Position numbers and translations under genes: made by a program. DNA of 6,085 nt, taken from Flavobacteriales bacterium UBA1112 (GTDB lineage Bacteria; Bacteroidota; Bacteroidia; Flavobacteriales_D; Sanyastnellaceae). The DNA is taken from positions 779-6,863 of the forward strand of contig DCBH01000033.1 in the NCBI GenBank assembly GCA_002313415.1, written 5' to 3'. The notes below the pieces were generated by a model. That model ran no database searches. It was given only the letters and a program-made list of their open reading frames with translations, and was not told the DNA's origin. Of the stretch, positions 1-6,085 are shown one piece after another; the stretch's first letter is position 1, and every line of letters starts with the position of its first letter.

Positions 1-1
1 C

Positions 2-301
2 CTCGCAGACAATGGTGTGGTTCATGTCATTGATGCTGTTTTGTTGCCCCCAACGCCAGACCGCATTGTTGAGGCGTCCGCAACTTGGACTGCCATGCCC
101 AACCCCGCAAAGGACGTTGTGACTTTGAACGGAGTGAACCCCTCAGCATCTTTGGCACTCATCGACATGACCGGACGTACGGTTCGCGAATTTGCACAAG
201 GCACAACTGTGTTGACAGTAAGCGATTTGATTCCAGGCACTTACTTGCTTTCAGTCGGAGACGGTGTTAACATCGATTTGAAAAAAATCATGGTGCAATA
301 A
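2..301 (+). CDS. Fasciclin (FAS1) domain protein with T9SS type A sorting domain, 3' end only
   Basis: This is the last 99 codons of a gene that begins left of the window; the frame is open from base 2 to the TAA at 299-301. The first visible residues, NGVVHVIDAVLLPP, match the conserved end of a FAS1 domain, an extracellular adhesion fold. After a short linker, residues 28-99 form a T9SS type A C-terminal domain: PNPAKDVV, then LALIDMTGRTV, then VSDLIPGTYLLSV, ending DLKKIMVQ. In Bacteroidota this domain takes a protein across the outer membrane and is then removed, often with attachment to surface lipopolysaccharide. The inferred product is therefore a secreted or surface-bound adhesion-type protein. 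An internal GTG at 17 lies inside the FAS1 motif and is not a credible start. The number of FAS1 domains and the signal peptide cannot be seen. Family assignment is secure for the sorting domain and strong for FAS1. Confidence 0.9.
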   Translation, partial: LADNGVVHVIDAVLLPPTPDRIVEASATWTAMPNPAKDVVTLNGVNPSASLALIDMTGRTVREFAQGTTVLTVSDLIPGTYLLSVGDGVNIDLKKIMVQ

Positions 302-321
302 GCCAAGACTTATTCGTACAG

Positions 322-350
322 AAAAGGCCCCTACATAGGGGCCTTTTTTT
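322..350 (+). terminator. Rho-independent terminator, probably bidirectional
   Basis: A 7-bp perfect stem (GGCCCCT at 326-332 with AGGGGCC at 337-343) closes a 4-base loop and is followed by seven T's at 344-350. The A's at 322-325 extend the pairing into the T tract. It begins 24 bases after the stop of the fasciclin gene. Read on the other strand, the same hairpin is followed by TTTTC and lies about 39 bases beyond the stop of the epimerase-like gene, so it can plausibly end both converging transcripts, more strongly on the + strand. Confidence 0.93.
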
Positions 351-381
351 GTGATGAACTTTTAAGGCAGTGCGCGCTAAG

Positions 382-1281
382 TCAGGAAGTGCAGTTCTGC
401 AAGGCGCCCGGCAGATGCGGATGTTTCCAAGTAAATCCAGCCGAAAGAAGTTTTGAGGGAATGACGTTTTGGCCCTCGAGTAAGAGGGAAGCCATTTCGC
501 CCATGAACAAAGACAGCGCAAAGCCAGGGACATTCGGTGCCCAGTGTGGACGATTTAACGCCTTGGCCAATGTGCGAGAGAAGCTCACGTTGGTTTCTGC
601 CTGAGGAGCAACGACATTGTACACCCCTTCAGCTTCGGGGTTGGAAGCAACCCAAGTGACGAATTGAATTACATCATCGAGGTGAATCCAGCTCATGAAT
701 TGTTCTCCAGTAGCCAAAGGTGCACCCAAGCCAAATTTGTAAATGGGAAGAAGCTTCGCCAAAGTCCCTCCTTTCGGAGACAACACCAGTCCCAGTCGCA
801 TCCGAACGAGTCGGAACGGACCTGTTTTTTCAAATTGCGCAGCACTTTCCCAAGCTTGTGCAACTTGTGCAAGAAACCCATGACCGTAGGCGGTATGCTC
901 GTCACAAAGTTGGGACTTGTTTCCATAGATGCCAATGGCCGATGCTTGGATCCAGGTTCCTTTGAACCCCACTTTGACCATCGATTCTCGGAGCAAGTGT
1001 GTGCCTAGGGTTCGGCTTTCTAAGATGGCTCTGCGGTGAGCTCCCGTCCAGCGTTTGCCCACAGAGGCAGCAGCCAAATGAACAACGACATCAACTCCGT
1101 CAAGGGCATCCAAAGGGAATTGACCTCGTGTTGGAGACCATGCGTAAGGAGACGCTCCATGGACTGATCGAAGGGTTCGACCAAGTGTTCGAACCTCATG
1201 CCCTTGTGCTACCAGTGTTTTGACCAAAGCTTGACCGATAAGACCTGTTGCACCAGTTACCAACCAGGATTGAATTTTCAT
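382..1281 (-). CDS. TIGR01777-family NAD(P)-binding epimerase-like protein (YfcH / SDR39U1 type)
   Basis: A complete 299-residue protein of the extended short-chain dehydrogenase superfamily, at the usual length for the TIGR01777 group (E. coli YfcH, human SDR39U1). The N-terminal Rossmann motif is VTGATGLIG at residues 8-16. Next come VVVHLAAASVGKRWT (65-79), family hallmark ASAIGIYG (113-120), LGLVLSPKGGTLAKLLP (163-179), MSWIHLDD (196-203), and a C-terminal DUF1731-like segment (about 247-294) containing GEMASLLLEGQNVIPSKLL. The protein is probably cytoplasmic and binds NAD(P)(H); the physiological substrate of this family is not established, so only a general oxidoreductase or epimerase-like role can be given. 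The usual YYG of the family is IYG here, keeping Tyr119. The ATG at 1279-1281 sits just before the Rossmann strand (MKIQSWLVTGATG), so this start is natural although no good Shine-Dalgarno sequence precedes it. It is a single-gene unit, divergent from the next gene and convergent with the fasciclin gene. Confidence 0.93.
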   Translation of the reverse strand: MKIQSWLVTGATGLIGQALVKTLVAQGHEVRTLGRTLRSVHGASPYAWSPTRGQFPLDALDGVDVVVHLAAASVGKRWTGAHRRAILESRTLGTHLLRESMVKVGFKGTWIQASAIGIYGNKSQLCDEHTAYGHGFLAQVAQAWESAAQFEKTGPFRLVRMRLGLVLSPKGGTLAKLLPIYKFGLGAPLATGEQFMSWIHLDDVIQFVTWVASNPEAEGVYNVVAPQAETNVSFSRTLAKALNRPHWAPNVPGFALSLFMGEMASLLLEGQNVIPSKLLSAGFTWKHPHLPGALQNCTS

Positions 1282-1337
1282 GCGTATCTTTTGTAGTGGA
1301 GCACCACCTCGAAAACACTAACCACTTGACTGTCCCC
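1282..1337. promoter_or_regulatory. Divergent intergenic region, presumed to carry two promoters
   Basis: These 56 bases separate the start codons of two divergent genes, so promoters for both should lie here or just inside the opposite gene. On the + strand TATCTTTTG at 1285-1293 resembles the Bacteroidota -7 element (TAnnTTTG) with one mismatch, but no TTG sits at the expected -33 distance. I found no convincing -7 element on the - strand. A 4-bp inverted repeat, GTGG at 1296-1299 with CCAC at 1304-1307, is too short to claim as an operator. The role is inferred from gene arrangement rather than from a clear motif. Confidence 0.3.
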
Positions 1338-1421
1338 ATGTTCTATTCGTGCCTAAGGCTCGTCTCTCCCTGTGCATTGCTTGCTGTATGGCTTTGTGTA
1401 GGATGCGAGGTTTTATATGCC
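1338..1421 (+). other. Signal peptide of the choice-of-anchor B protein
   Basis: Residues 1-28 have a short N-region with Arg7, a hydrophobic core (VSPCALLAVWLCVG) and a probable signal peptidase I site LYA|QG, a common Bacteroidota form. Cys23 in CVGC could suggest a lipoprotein, but position -3 is Cys rather than Leu, so signal peptidase I is favoured. Confidence 0.75.
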
Positions 1422-3398
1422 CAAGGAGACGTGAATCTGGACGAAGGGGTCGTCTCGAGCAACATGGTCGCGGAGGCATTCATTCCAAATTCGGACATGT
1501 TGACAGAAAGAGTCAACGACATCGCTTCTTGGTACGACGAGGTGGAGGAGGTGACGTATTTGCTCGTGGGATGTGAAAATGGTACGGCTCTTCTCAGATT
1601 GCTGCCTGGGGCGAGGCCCATTTTCATGGGCAAAATGCCAACACAAACAGTGAGCAGCATTTGGCGGGACATCAAAGTGGTACACGATCACGCTTATGTG
1701 GTAAGCGAGGCGCCTGTTCACGGCATGCAGGTGCTCAACCTAGATGCACTTCGGGGCTGGTCTCCACTTGACGGCCCAGCTACTTGGATGCCCGATACTG
1801 TCATTACCGCGCCTGGAACGGCCCACAACGTGGTGGCATTTGAGGAGGCTTCAAAAATCATTCAAGTGGGTACATCGCTGTTCGGCGGCGGAGCCGCAAT
1901 TTTTGATGTGTCCAATCCTGCAGCTCCACATTTGGTTGGCGGAGTCAGTGAGTGGGGCAGCATTCACGACGCCCAGGCATTGGTCTACAATGGGCCGGAT
2001 GCAGAACATGTCGGAAAGGAATTGTTGTTTGCCGCTGGAGGGGAGAAGCTTTGGGTTTTGGACATCACTGATGCAAGTGACGTTCAACTTATAGGATCGA
2101 CGACCTACACCAATCCACATTTTTCTCACCAGGTTTGGGTATCTGATACCCATGACCATGCCTTTTTAGGTGATGAATTGGATGAGACTTCAATGGGTGG
2201 ACCCACGCGGACAATCGTATTTGATTTGACGGATTTGGACGACCCTCACCAAGTCGAAGTTTTCCAAGCGGAAACCACAGCGACAGACCACAATCAATAT
2301 GCACACGGAGAATGGTTGTTTCAGAGCAATTATCGTGCGGGCTTGCGCATGTTGAGTGATGCCTGGCCCCAATCGAACGCGCTTTCAGAGCGCGGATTTT
2401 TTGATCCGCTCGCGGAAAGCACAGGTCCTGGATTTCAAGGAGCTTGGTCACATGTGATTTGTGAGGAGGATGGGGTCGTGGCATTCACTTCTATTTACGA
2501 GGGTTTGTGGGTGGTTCGTCCCCAATTTGCCAGCCTAAACAACGTCGCAATCAGTCTCTGCAGCCCAGGGACGATTCCTTCAGCCAACACTTGGAGCATG
2601 ACGCTAAATGTGGAGGCTGGCTGGGCCTTTCCCATTGATGTTCAAGTGGACGGGGTGGTGATGACCCCGGATTATGAAAATCACTGGACGATTGACGAAC
2701 CGGGAAGCATCTTGCTGTATTTCGAGGCCTGGGGACTGACAGGGGTTCAACCCTCCGTCAAATTGACCTCTCAGCGTTCGACTTGGTCTGTGAATGTGCT
2801 GACGCCTGAGGCGCTTTGGGTTGCTCACTATGAGGATGCGGACGGGGATGGTTTTGGCAATCCATACATGCCAGTTTGGAGTTGTGGTGATGCTCCCGGG
2901 ACGTCTACGTTGCCCTTGGACTGTCAAGATTGGAACGCCAACACATATCCCCAAGCTCCGGAATTGTGCGATGGTTGGAACAATGATTGTGATGGCGAAG
3001 TTGACGAAGGAACAGCTCAGCTTGTTTGGTACATCGACGCGGATGGAGATGGATACGGAAATCCAAATGTGCCTTTTGAATTGAGCTGCACGGCACTCAC
3101 CGGGCGTGTATTGAATGCTGACGATTGCAATGACGCTGAGGCGACCATGTATCCGAGTGCACCATCAATTCTTGACGGCATGGACAACAATTGCGATGGT
3201 GTCATTGCAGAAAGCGAATTGAATCCATGCCCTGGAGATTTTGACCTTGATGGCAACAGGACAATCAATGACATGTTGCAAATTCTCTCGAGCTTTGGAT
3301 GTGCATCGGGGTGCTCTGCCAGCATGGACAACCTAGATACAGTCGACACATCAGATTTGCTACTTTGGCTTGGTGTGTTCGGAGTAGACTGTGACTGA
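1338..3398 (+). CDS. Exported choice-of-anchor B family protein with two MopE-type repeats and a dockerin-like C-terminus
   Basis: A complete 686-residue exported protein. Residues 1-28 form a signal peptide with likely cleavage at LYA|Q. Residues about 45-397 match the choice-of-anchor B family (TIGR04312, LVIVD-type beta-propeller repeats): VSSIWRDIKV (105-114), HAYVVSEAPVHGMQV (118-132), GTAHNVV (160-166), HDAQALVYNGPDAEH (210-224), LGDELDE (277-283), DHNQYAHGEWLFQSNYRAGLR (317-337 region) and GFQGAWS (365-371). Residues about 400-495 are probably beta-rich and unrecognised. Two MopE-type metal-binding repeats (497-557, 564-624) and a Cys-bounded EF-hand or dockerin-like segment (631-686) follow. 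The family's biochemical role is unknown; the name records that members share the propeller but differ in C-terminal anchor. No T9SS type A or B domain is seen. The frame is open back to an ATG at 1248, but that start would run into the opposite gene and place 30 residues before the signal peptide, so the ATG at 1338 is preferred. No Shine-Dalgarno sequence is visible. Confidence 0.9.
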   Translation: MFYSCLRLVSPCALLAVWLCVGCEVLYAQGDVNLDEGVVSSNMVAEAFIPNSDMLTERVNDIASWYDEVEEVTYLLVGCENGTALLRLLPGARPIFMGKMPTQTVSSIWRDIKVVHDHAYVVSEAPVHGMQVLNLDALRGWSPLDGPATWMPDTVITAPGTAHNVVAFEEASKIIQVGTSLFGGGAAIFDVSNPAAPHLVGGVSEWGSIHDAQALVYNGPDAEHVGKELLFAAGGEKLWVLDITDASDVQLIGSTTYTNPHFSHQVWVSDTHDHAFLGDELDETSMGGPTRTIVFDLTDLDDPHQVEVFQAETTATDHNQYAHGEWLFQSNYRAGLRMLSDAWPQSNALSERGFFDPLAESTGPGFQGAWSHVICEEDGVVAFTSIYEGLWVVRPQFASLNNVAISLCSPGTIPSANTWSMTLNVEAGWAFPIDVQVDGVVMTPDYENHWTIDEPGSILLYFEAWGLTGVQPSVKLTSQRSTWSVNVLTPEALWVAHYEDADGDGFGNPYMPVWSCGDAPGTSTLPLDCQDWNANTYPQAPELCDGWNNDCDGEVDEGTAQLVWYIDADGDGYGNPNVPFELSCTALTGRVLNADDCNDAEATMYPSAPSILDGMDNNCDGVIAESELNPCPGDFDLDGNRTINDMLQILSSFGCASGCSASMDNLDTVDTSDLLLWLGVFGVDCD
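2826..3008 (+). repeat. MopE-type putative metal-binding repeat 1 (protein level)
   Basis: Residues 497-557 of the choice-of-anchor B protein. It opens with a calcium-loop-like DADGDGFG (500-507) and closes with CDGWNNDCDGEVDE (544-557). Cysteines are at 516, 529, 544 and 551, enough for two disulfides. The pattern matches the family known as putative metal-binding motif (Pfam PF11617), common in secreted bacterial proteins and usually near the C-terminus. Confidence 0.88.
3027..3209 (+). repeat. MopE-type putative metal-binding repeat 2 (protein level)
   Basis: Residues 564-624, following repeat 1 after six residues. It opens WYIDADGDGYG (564-574) and closes LDGMDNNCDGVIA (612-624). Cysteines are at 584, 597 and 619. 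The cysteine that begins the CDG motif in repeat 1 is Leu612 here, leaving an odd number of cysteines in this repeat. Confidence 0.87.
3228..3395 (+). other. Dockerin-like / EF-hand pair at the C-terminus
   Basis: Residues 631-686 hold two related half-motifs. The first is CPGDFDLDGNRTINDMLQIL, where Asp634, 636, 638 and 645 fit positions 1, 3, 5 and 12 of an EF-hand or dockerin calcium loop. The second, less canonical half is DNLDTVDTSDLLLWLGVFG. Both end in a short hydrophobic helix. Cysteines at 631, 655, 659 and 685 bracket the halves. It takes the place where a T9SS sorting domain would usually sit. Calcium binding is inferred from the motif. Confidence 0.7.
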
Positions 3399-3416
3399 AT
3401 TCGCCTTGGGGTGCAC

Positions 3417-5309
3417 TCAGTTTTTGGCCTTCTGTTGCTCATACATTGTCGCGTACAATCCACCGGCAAGCAACAATTTCTCATGAGTCCCTTCTTCCAC
3501 CATCTTGCCTTCGTCCATGACAAGAATGCGGTCGGCGTTGCGCAGAGAGGCTAGACGGTGGCTCACGATGATGGTGCATGCTACTTTCTGGCGCTGAATG
3601 GCAGATAAAATGAAGTCTTCTGTCTCAGTATCAACGGCGGACAGACAGTCGTCAAGCAGCAAGATTTGAGGCGACTTGACAAACGCTCGTGCGATGCTAA
3701 TTCGCTGTTTCTGTCCACCACTCAAATTGACACCACGTTCTCCTAAGATTGTGTCATATTGATGTTCAAAGCCTTCGATGTCTTGAGCAACGCCGGCATC
3801 ATCCGCGGCTTGCTTGATTTGGCTCAAATCAGTTCCTTGGCTCAGGTTGCCAAAAGAAATGTTGTTCGAAATTGTGTCACTGAATAAAAATACGTCCTGC
3901 GGAACGTATCCAAACACATTTCGCATGGCGGCCAATTCCCACATGTGGAGGGCCGTGTCATCCAACATGATGGTTCCAGACGATGGATCCATCATGCGCA
4001 TGATGAGTTGAAGGATTGTGGATTTTCCACTTCCTGTGCGGCCAGTGATGCCGAGGGTCTCGCCATCGCGGACTATGAAACTCACTTCGGACAAAGCTTG
4101 AATCCCAGTTTCCGGGTAGGTCCATGATACGTTGTCGAATGCCAGTGTAGGGGCATTTGACAAGGGTCGAGAGCGCGCGTTTGGCAGGGACTGAATGCCT
4201 GGTTGGGCCTTCATGAAAGCCAAAATTCTCGCCATGGAGGCCTCCGCTTTCTGCACAAGAGAGGTCACCCATCCCACGGATGCGAATGGCCAAGTCAAGA
4301 GGTTGACGTAAAACACAAATTGAAAGATGTGTCCAAGCTCGAGGTGACCTGAGGCCACGCGATGGCCGCCCACATATACCGTCAGAATCGTACTTAGTCC
4401 CACGAGAAGGACGATGAGCGGCATGAACATGGCCTCGACTTTGACGAGATCCAGCACCCGCATTTTGTAGATGTCAGTTTCGACATCGAACCTTGCCGCT
4501 GCCGCACTTTCACGATGAAAGCTTTTGAGGACACGCATGCCCGCAATGTGCTGTTGGACAAAACTGGAGACAGCGCTCTGTGCTTGTTGTTTGGAATCAC
4601 TTTTCCGGTGGATACTTGCAGAAATGAAATAGATTCCCGCAGACATCAAGGGGAGGGGGAGCAGGGCAAAAGCAGTCAATACAGGGTCGATGTACAACAT
4701 GACAATTACGACGAGAGAGACCAAAACAATCAAGTTGAGGGAATACATGATTGCGGGACCGAGATACATCCTGACGTTGCTTACATCTTCGCTGATTCGA
4801 TTCATCAAGTCCCCGGTGTCGTTCGACTTGTAAAACGTGGAGTCAAGCTTTTGGTAGTTGTCGTAGATGGCTGCTTTCAAATCATATTCGACCAAGCGAC
4901 TCATCACGATGATGGTTTGCCGTGTCAGGAATGAAAACATCCCTTTGATGAGATACGCCAGAAGAAAGAGTCCCGCTTGTGCCAATCCAATCCAAACCAC
5001 CAAGTCCAAAACATCTTGCCTTGAGGACGCTTCACGTCCGGGGACGAGGCTTGACCCAAACGCCTCGATCAGCCATTGCAAGTTGTTGGGAACTCGAACT
5101 TGGCTTGACGGCAAATCAGCGAATGGAACCCCATTGTCCAATGGAACGAGAAAATCTTGGTTGGCGTCATTCAGCGCATTCACACCCTCTCCAATCATGG
5201 ACGGTGCCCAGACAGCAAAGACGTTGGTCAACAAGATGAACACCACTCCCAGGAACAACCGGCTCCGGTAATTCCAAATCATTGGGTTGAGCGTCAACAG
5301 GGATTTCAT
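3417..5309 (-). CDS. ABC exporter half-transporter (fused permease and ATPase), multidrug/lipid type
   Basis: A complete 630-residue inner-membrane type I (type IV fold) ABC exporter half, which must dimerise to work. Probable membrane helices lie at about 17-40, 101-128, 178-205, 207-232, 289-314 and 322-348. A periplasmic loop of about 60 residues separates helices 1 and 2, longer than in many homologues. The ATPase domain has A-loop Tyr398, Walker A GRTGSGKST (423-431, Lys429), Q-loop Gln471, signature LSGGQ (529-533), Walker B ILLLD (549-553), D-loop SAVD (557-560) and H-loop His584. The residue after Walker B is Asp554, not the usual catalytic Glu; MdlA- and BmrC/YheI-like subunits share this DD. 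Substrate cannot be told from sequence. The start at 5309 gives the natural N-terminus MKSLLTLNPMIW; an in-frame ATG at 5345 would overlap the upstream gene by 19 bases and add 12 residues. It follows the TonB receptor gene by 17 bases, so co-transcription is likely. Confidence 0.94.
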   Translation of the reverse strand: MKSLLTLNPMIWNYRSRLFLGVVFILLTNVFAVWAPSMIGEGVNALNDANQDFLVPLDNGVPFADLPSSQVRVPNNLQWLIEAFGSSLVPGREASSRQDVLDLVVWIGLAQAGLFLLAYLIKGMFSFLTRQTIIVMSRLVEYDLKAAIYDNYQKLDSTFYKSNDTGDLMNRISEDVSNVRMYLGPAIMYSLNLIVLVSLVVIVMLYIDPVLTAFALLPLPLMSAGIYFISASIHRKSDSKQQAQSAVSSFVQQHIAGMRVLKSFHRESAAAARFDVETDIYKMRVLDLVKVEAMFMPLIVLLVGLSTILTVYVGGHRVASGHLELGHIFQFVFYVNLLTWPFASVGWVTSLVQKAEASMARILAFMKAQPGIQSLPNARSRPLSNAPTLAFDNVSWTYPETGIQALSEVSFIVRDGETLGITGRTGSGKSTILQLIMRMMDPSSGTIMLDDTALHMWELAAMRNVFGYVPQDVFLFSDTISNNISFGNLSQGTDLSQIKQAADDAGVAQDIEGFEHQYDTILGERGVNLSGGQKQRISIARAFVKSPQILLLDDCLSAVDTETEDFILSAIQRQKVACTIIVSHRLASLRNADRILVMDEGKMVEEGTHEKLLLAGGLYATMYEQQKAKN

Positions 5310-5326
5310 CTTCGTGCGGCTTCGCG

Positions 5327-6085
5327 TCAGAACGCAAAGTTCCACGAAACCGATGGCAAAATCGGGAAAAGACTCACTTGTTTGGCTTGAATGTCCAATG
5401 TGCCTTCCAACAAATCTCCTTCATTGTCGAAAAAGAGGAAGTAGGGGTTTGCTCTGTTGTAGATGTTGTAGATGCTAAACACCCAACGGCGGTCCACCTT
5501 TCGGTCGGTGTCATTCTTTTTGGGGAAGAAGGTGGCACTGATATCTGCCCGGTGGTAGGGAATCATGCGATAGCCATTCCGAGTGCCATACACATCGGTG
5601 ACAAAGCCTTCGAGGAAGTAACGCTGTACAGGTAAGGTCAAGGTGTTTCCAGTAGCGTACACGAAGATGGCGCCGAAGTTCCAACGTTTGCTGGGAGTCC
5701 AGTCTACAACGACACTGAGGTCGTGTCTGCGGTCAAATTTGGCGGGGAAGGGGTCTCCGTTGTTCAAATCCTCGAAGACACGGTCTGTTTTACTCCACGT
5801 GTATCCCACCCAGCCGTTGAGCTTTCCAAACTTTCGTTTGGCAAACAATTCCGCACCGTAGGAGGAACCTTGGCCGAACACCAAGTTGTTGTCTGGGTTC
5901 GTGCCAATGTTTTCATCGGGGCGTGTGTTTTCGGCGTATTCTACCAAGTTTTGAAGGTCCTTGTGATACAATTCAATCGAGCATTCCCACTCTCTTTGGG
6001 AACCTAAGTCGACGAAATAACCGGCGTTGATCTGTCGGCCTCGTTGTGGCGGAACCAGATCAGAACTGGGCACCCACACATCCGT
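5327..6085 (-). CDS. TonB-dependent outer-membrane receptor, C-terminal part (5' end outside window)
   Basis: The frame is open from the right edge to the TGA at 5327-5329, giving the last 252 residues. They are alternating beta-barrel strands of a TonB-dependent receptor. Visible Bacteroidota-type landmarks are SSYGAELFAKRKFGKLNGWV (74-93), YTWSKTDRVFEDLNNGDPFP (96-115 region), KFDRRHDLSVV (116-126), MIPYHRADISATF (174-186), FSIYNIYNRANPYFLFFD (203-220) and the terminal strand VSLFPILPSVSWNFAF (237-252), which ends in Phe as outer-membrane barrels do. The inferred role is TonB/ExbBD-driven uptake of a ligand across the outer membrane. The plug domain, any N-terminal carboxypeptidase-regulatory-like domain and the ligand cannot be judged. 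A GTG at 6077-6079 lies in mid-barrel and is not a start. It is the upstream gene of a probable operon with the ABC exporter. Confidence 0.93.
   Translation of the reverse strand, partial: TDVWVPSSDLVPPQRGRQINAGYFVDLGSQREWECSIELYHKDLQNLVEYAENTRPDENIGTNPDNNLVFGQGSSYGAELFAKRKFGKLNGWVGYTWSKTDRVFEDLNNGDPFPAKFDRRHDLSVVVDWTPSKRWNFGAIFVYATGNTLTLPVQRYFLEGFVTDVYGTRNGYRMIPYHRADISATFFPKKNDTDRKVDRRWVFSIYNIYNRANPYFLFFDNEGDLLEGTLDIQAKQVSLFPILPSVSWNFAF

Noticed and set aside
1296..1307. Short inverted repeat GTGG/CCAC in the divergent region as an operator
   Set aside because: A 4-bp stem is expected by chance and no second copy or longer symmetry supports it.
1248..1337. Longer N-terminus for the choice-of-anchor B protein starting at the ATG at 1248
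   Set aside because: It would overlap the opposite-strand epimerase-like gene by 34 bases and place 30 polar residues before an evident signal peptide that begins at the ATG at 1338.
1395..1406. Possible lipoprotein signal (lipobox-like CVGC, Cys23)
   Set aside because: Position -3 is Cys rather than Leu/Val/Ile, and a better signal peptidase I site (LYA|Q) follows five residues later.
2826..3209. The two MopE repeats as a recent DNA-level tandem duplication
   Set aside because: Similarity is mainly at conserved motif residues; the intervening sequence and codons differ, so this is an old protein-family repeat rather than a recent DNA repeat.
3017..3523. 168-codon open frame on the - strand across the convergent junction
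   Set aside because: It lies antisense to the metal-binding and dockerin-like coding region and overlaps the end of the ABC exporter in another frame; its translation shows no recognisable domain.
4515..4934. 139-codon open frame on the + strand inside the ABC exporter gene
   Set aside because: It is antisense to membrane-domain codons of a clearly real gene and its translation resembles no protein family.
1..6085. CRISPR array, tRNA/rRNA, insertion sequence, phage or defence genes
   Set aside because: No repeated spaced units, no tRNA-like folds or rRNA segments noticed, and almost all bases are accounted for by five recognised genes of ordinary chromosomal families.

Overview
The window reads as a stretch of chromosome from a Bacteroidota bacterium, most likely a marine or aquatic member of the Flavobacteriales or a relative (the group below phylum is inference). 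Three things point there. The first gene ends in a type A C-terminal sorting domain of the type IX secretion system (T9SS). The last gene is a Bacteroidota-style TonB-dependent receptor. The secreted protein in the middle combines a choice-of-anchor B domain with MopE-like and dockerin-like calcium-binding segments. Start codons lack strong Shine-Dalgarno sequences, as is usual in this phylum. I saw no RNA gene, CRISPR array, insertion sequence or phage gene.

Layout from left to right: (1) the 3' end of a secreted fasciclin (FAS1) protein with a T9SS tail on the + strand; (2) a strong rho-independent terminator between converging genes; (3) a complete TIGR01777/YfcH-type NAD(P)-binding epimerase-like gene on the - strand; (4) a 56-base divergent intergenic region; (5) a complete 686-residue exported choice-of-anchor B protein on the + strand, with two MopE-type repeats and a C-terminal dockerin-like EF-hand pair; (6) an 18-base convergent gap; (7) a complete 630-residue ABC exporter half-transporter on the - strand; (8) 17 bases upstream of it, the 3' end of a TonB-dependent outer-membrane receptor gene, open at the right edge.

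The genes do not form one obvious pathway. The receptor and ABC exporter are probably co-transcribed, with the receptor first. The fasciclin protein and the choice-of-anchor B protein are both probable cell-surface or secreted proteins, but they lie in separate transcription units. The epimerase-like gene stands alone, divergent from the choice-of-anchor B gene. The region looks like fairly ordinary Bacteroidota chromosome, and I did not find a convincing new multi-gene system. The item most worth following is the C-terminus of the choice-of-anchor B protein, which has calcium-binding modules where a known T9SS signal would be expected.
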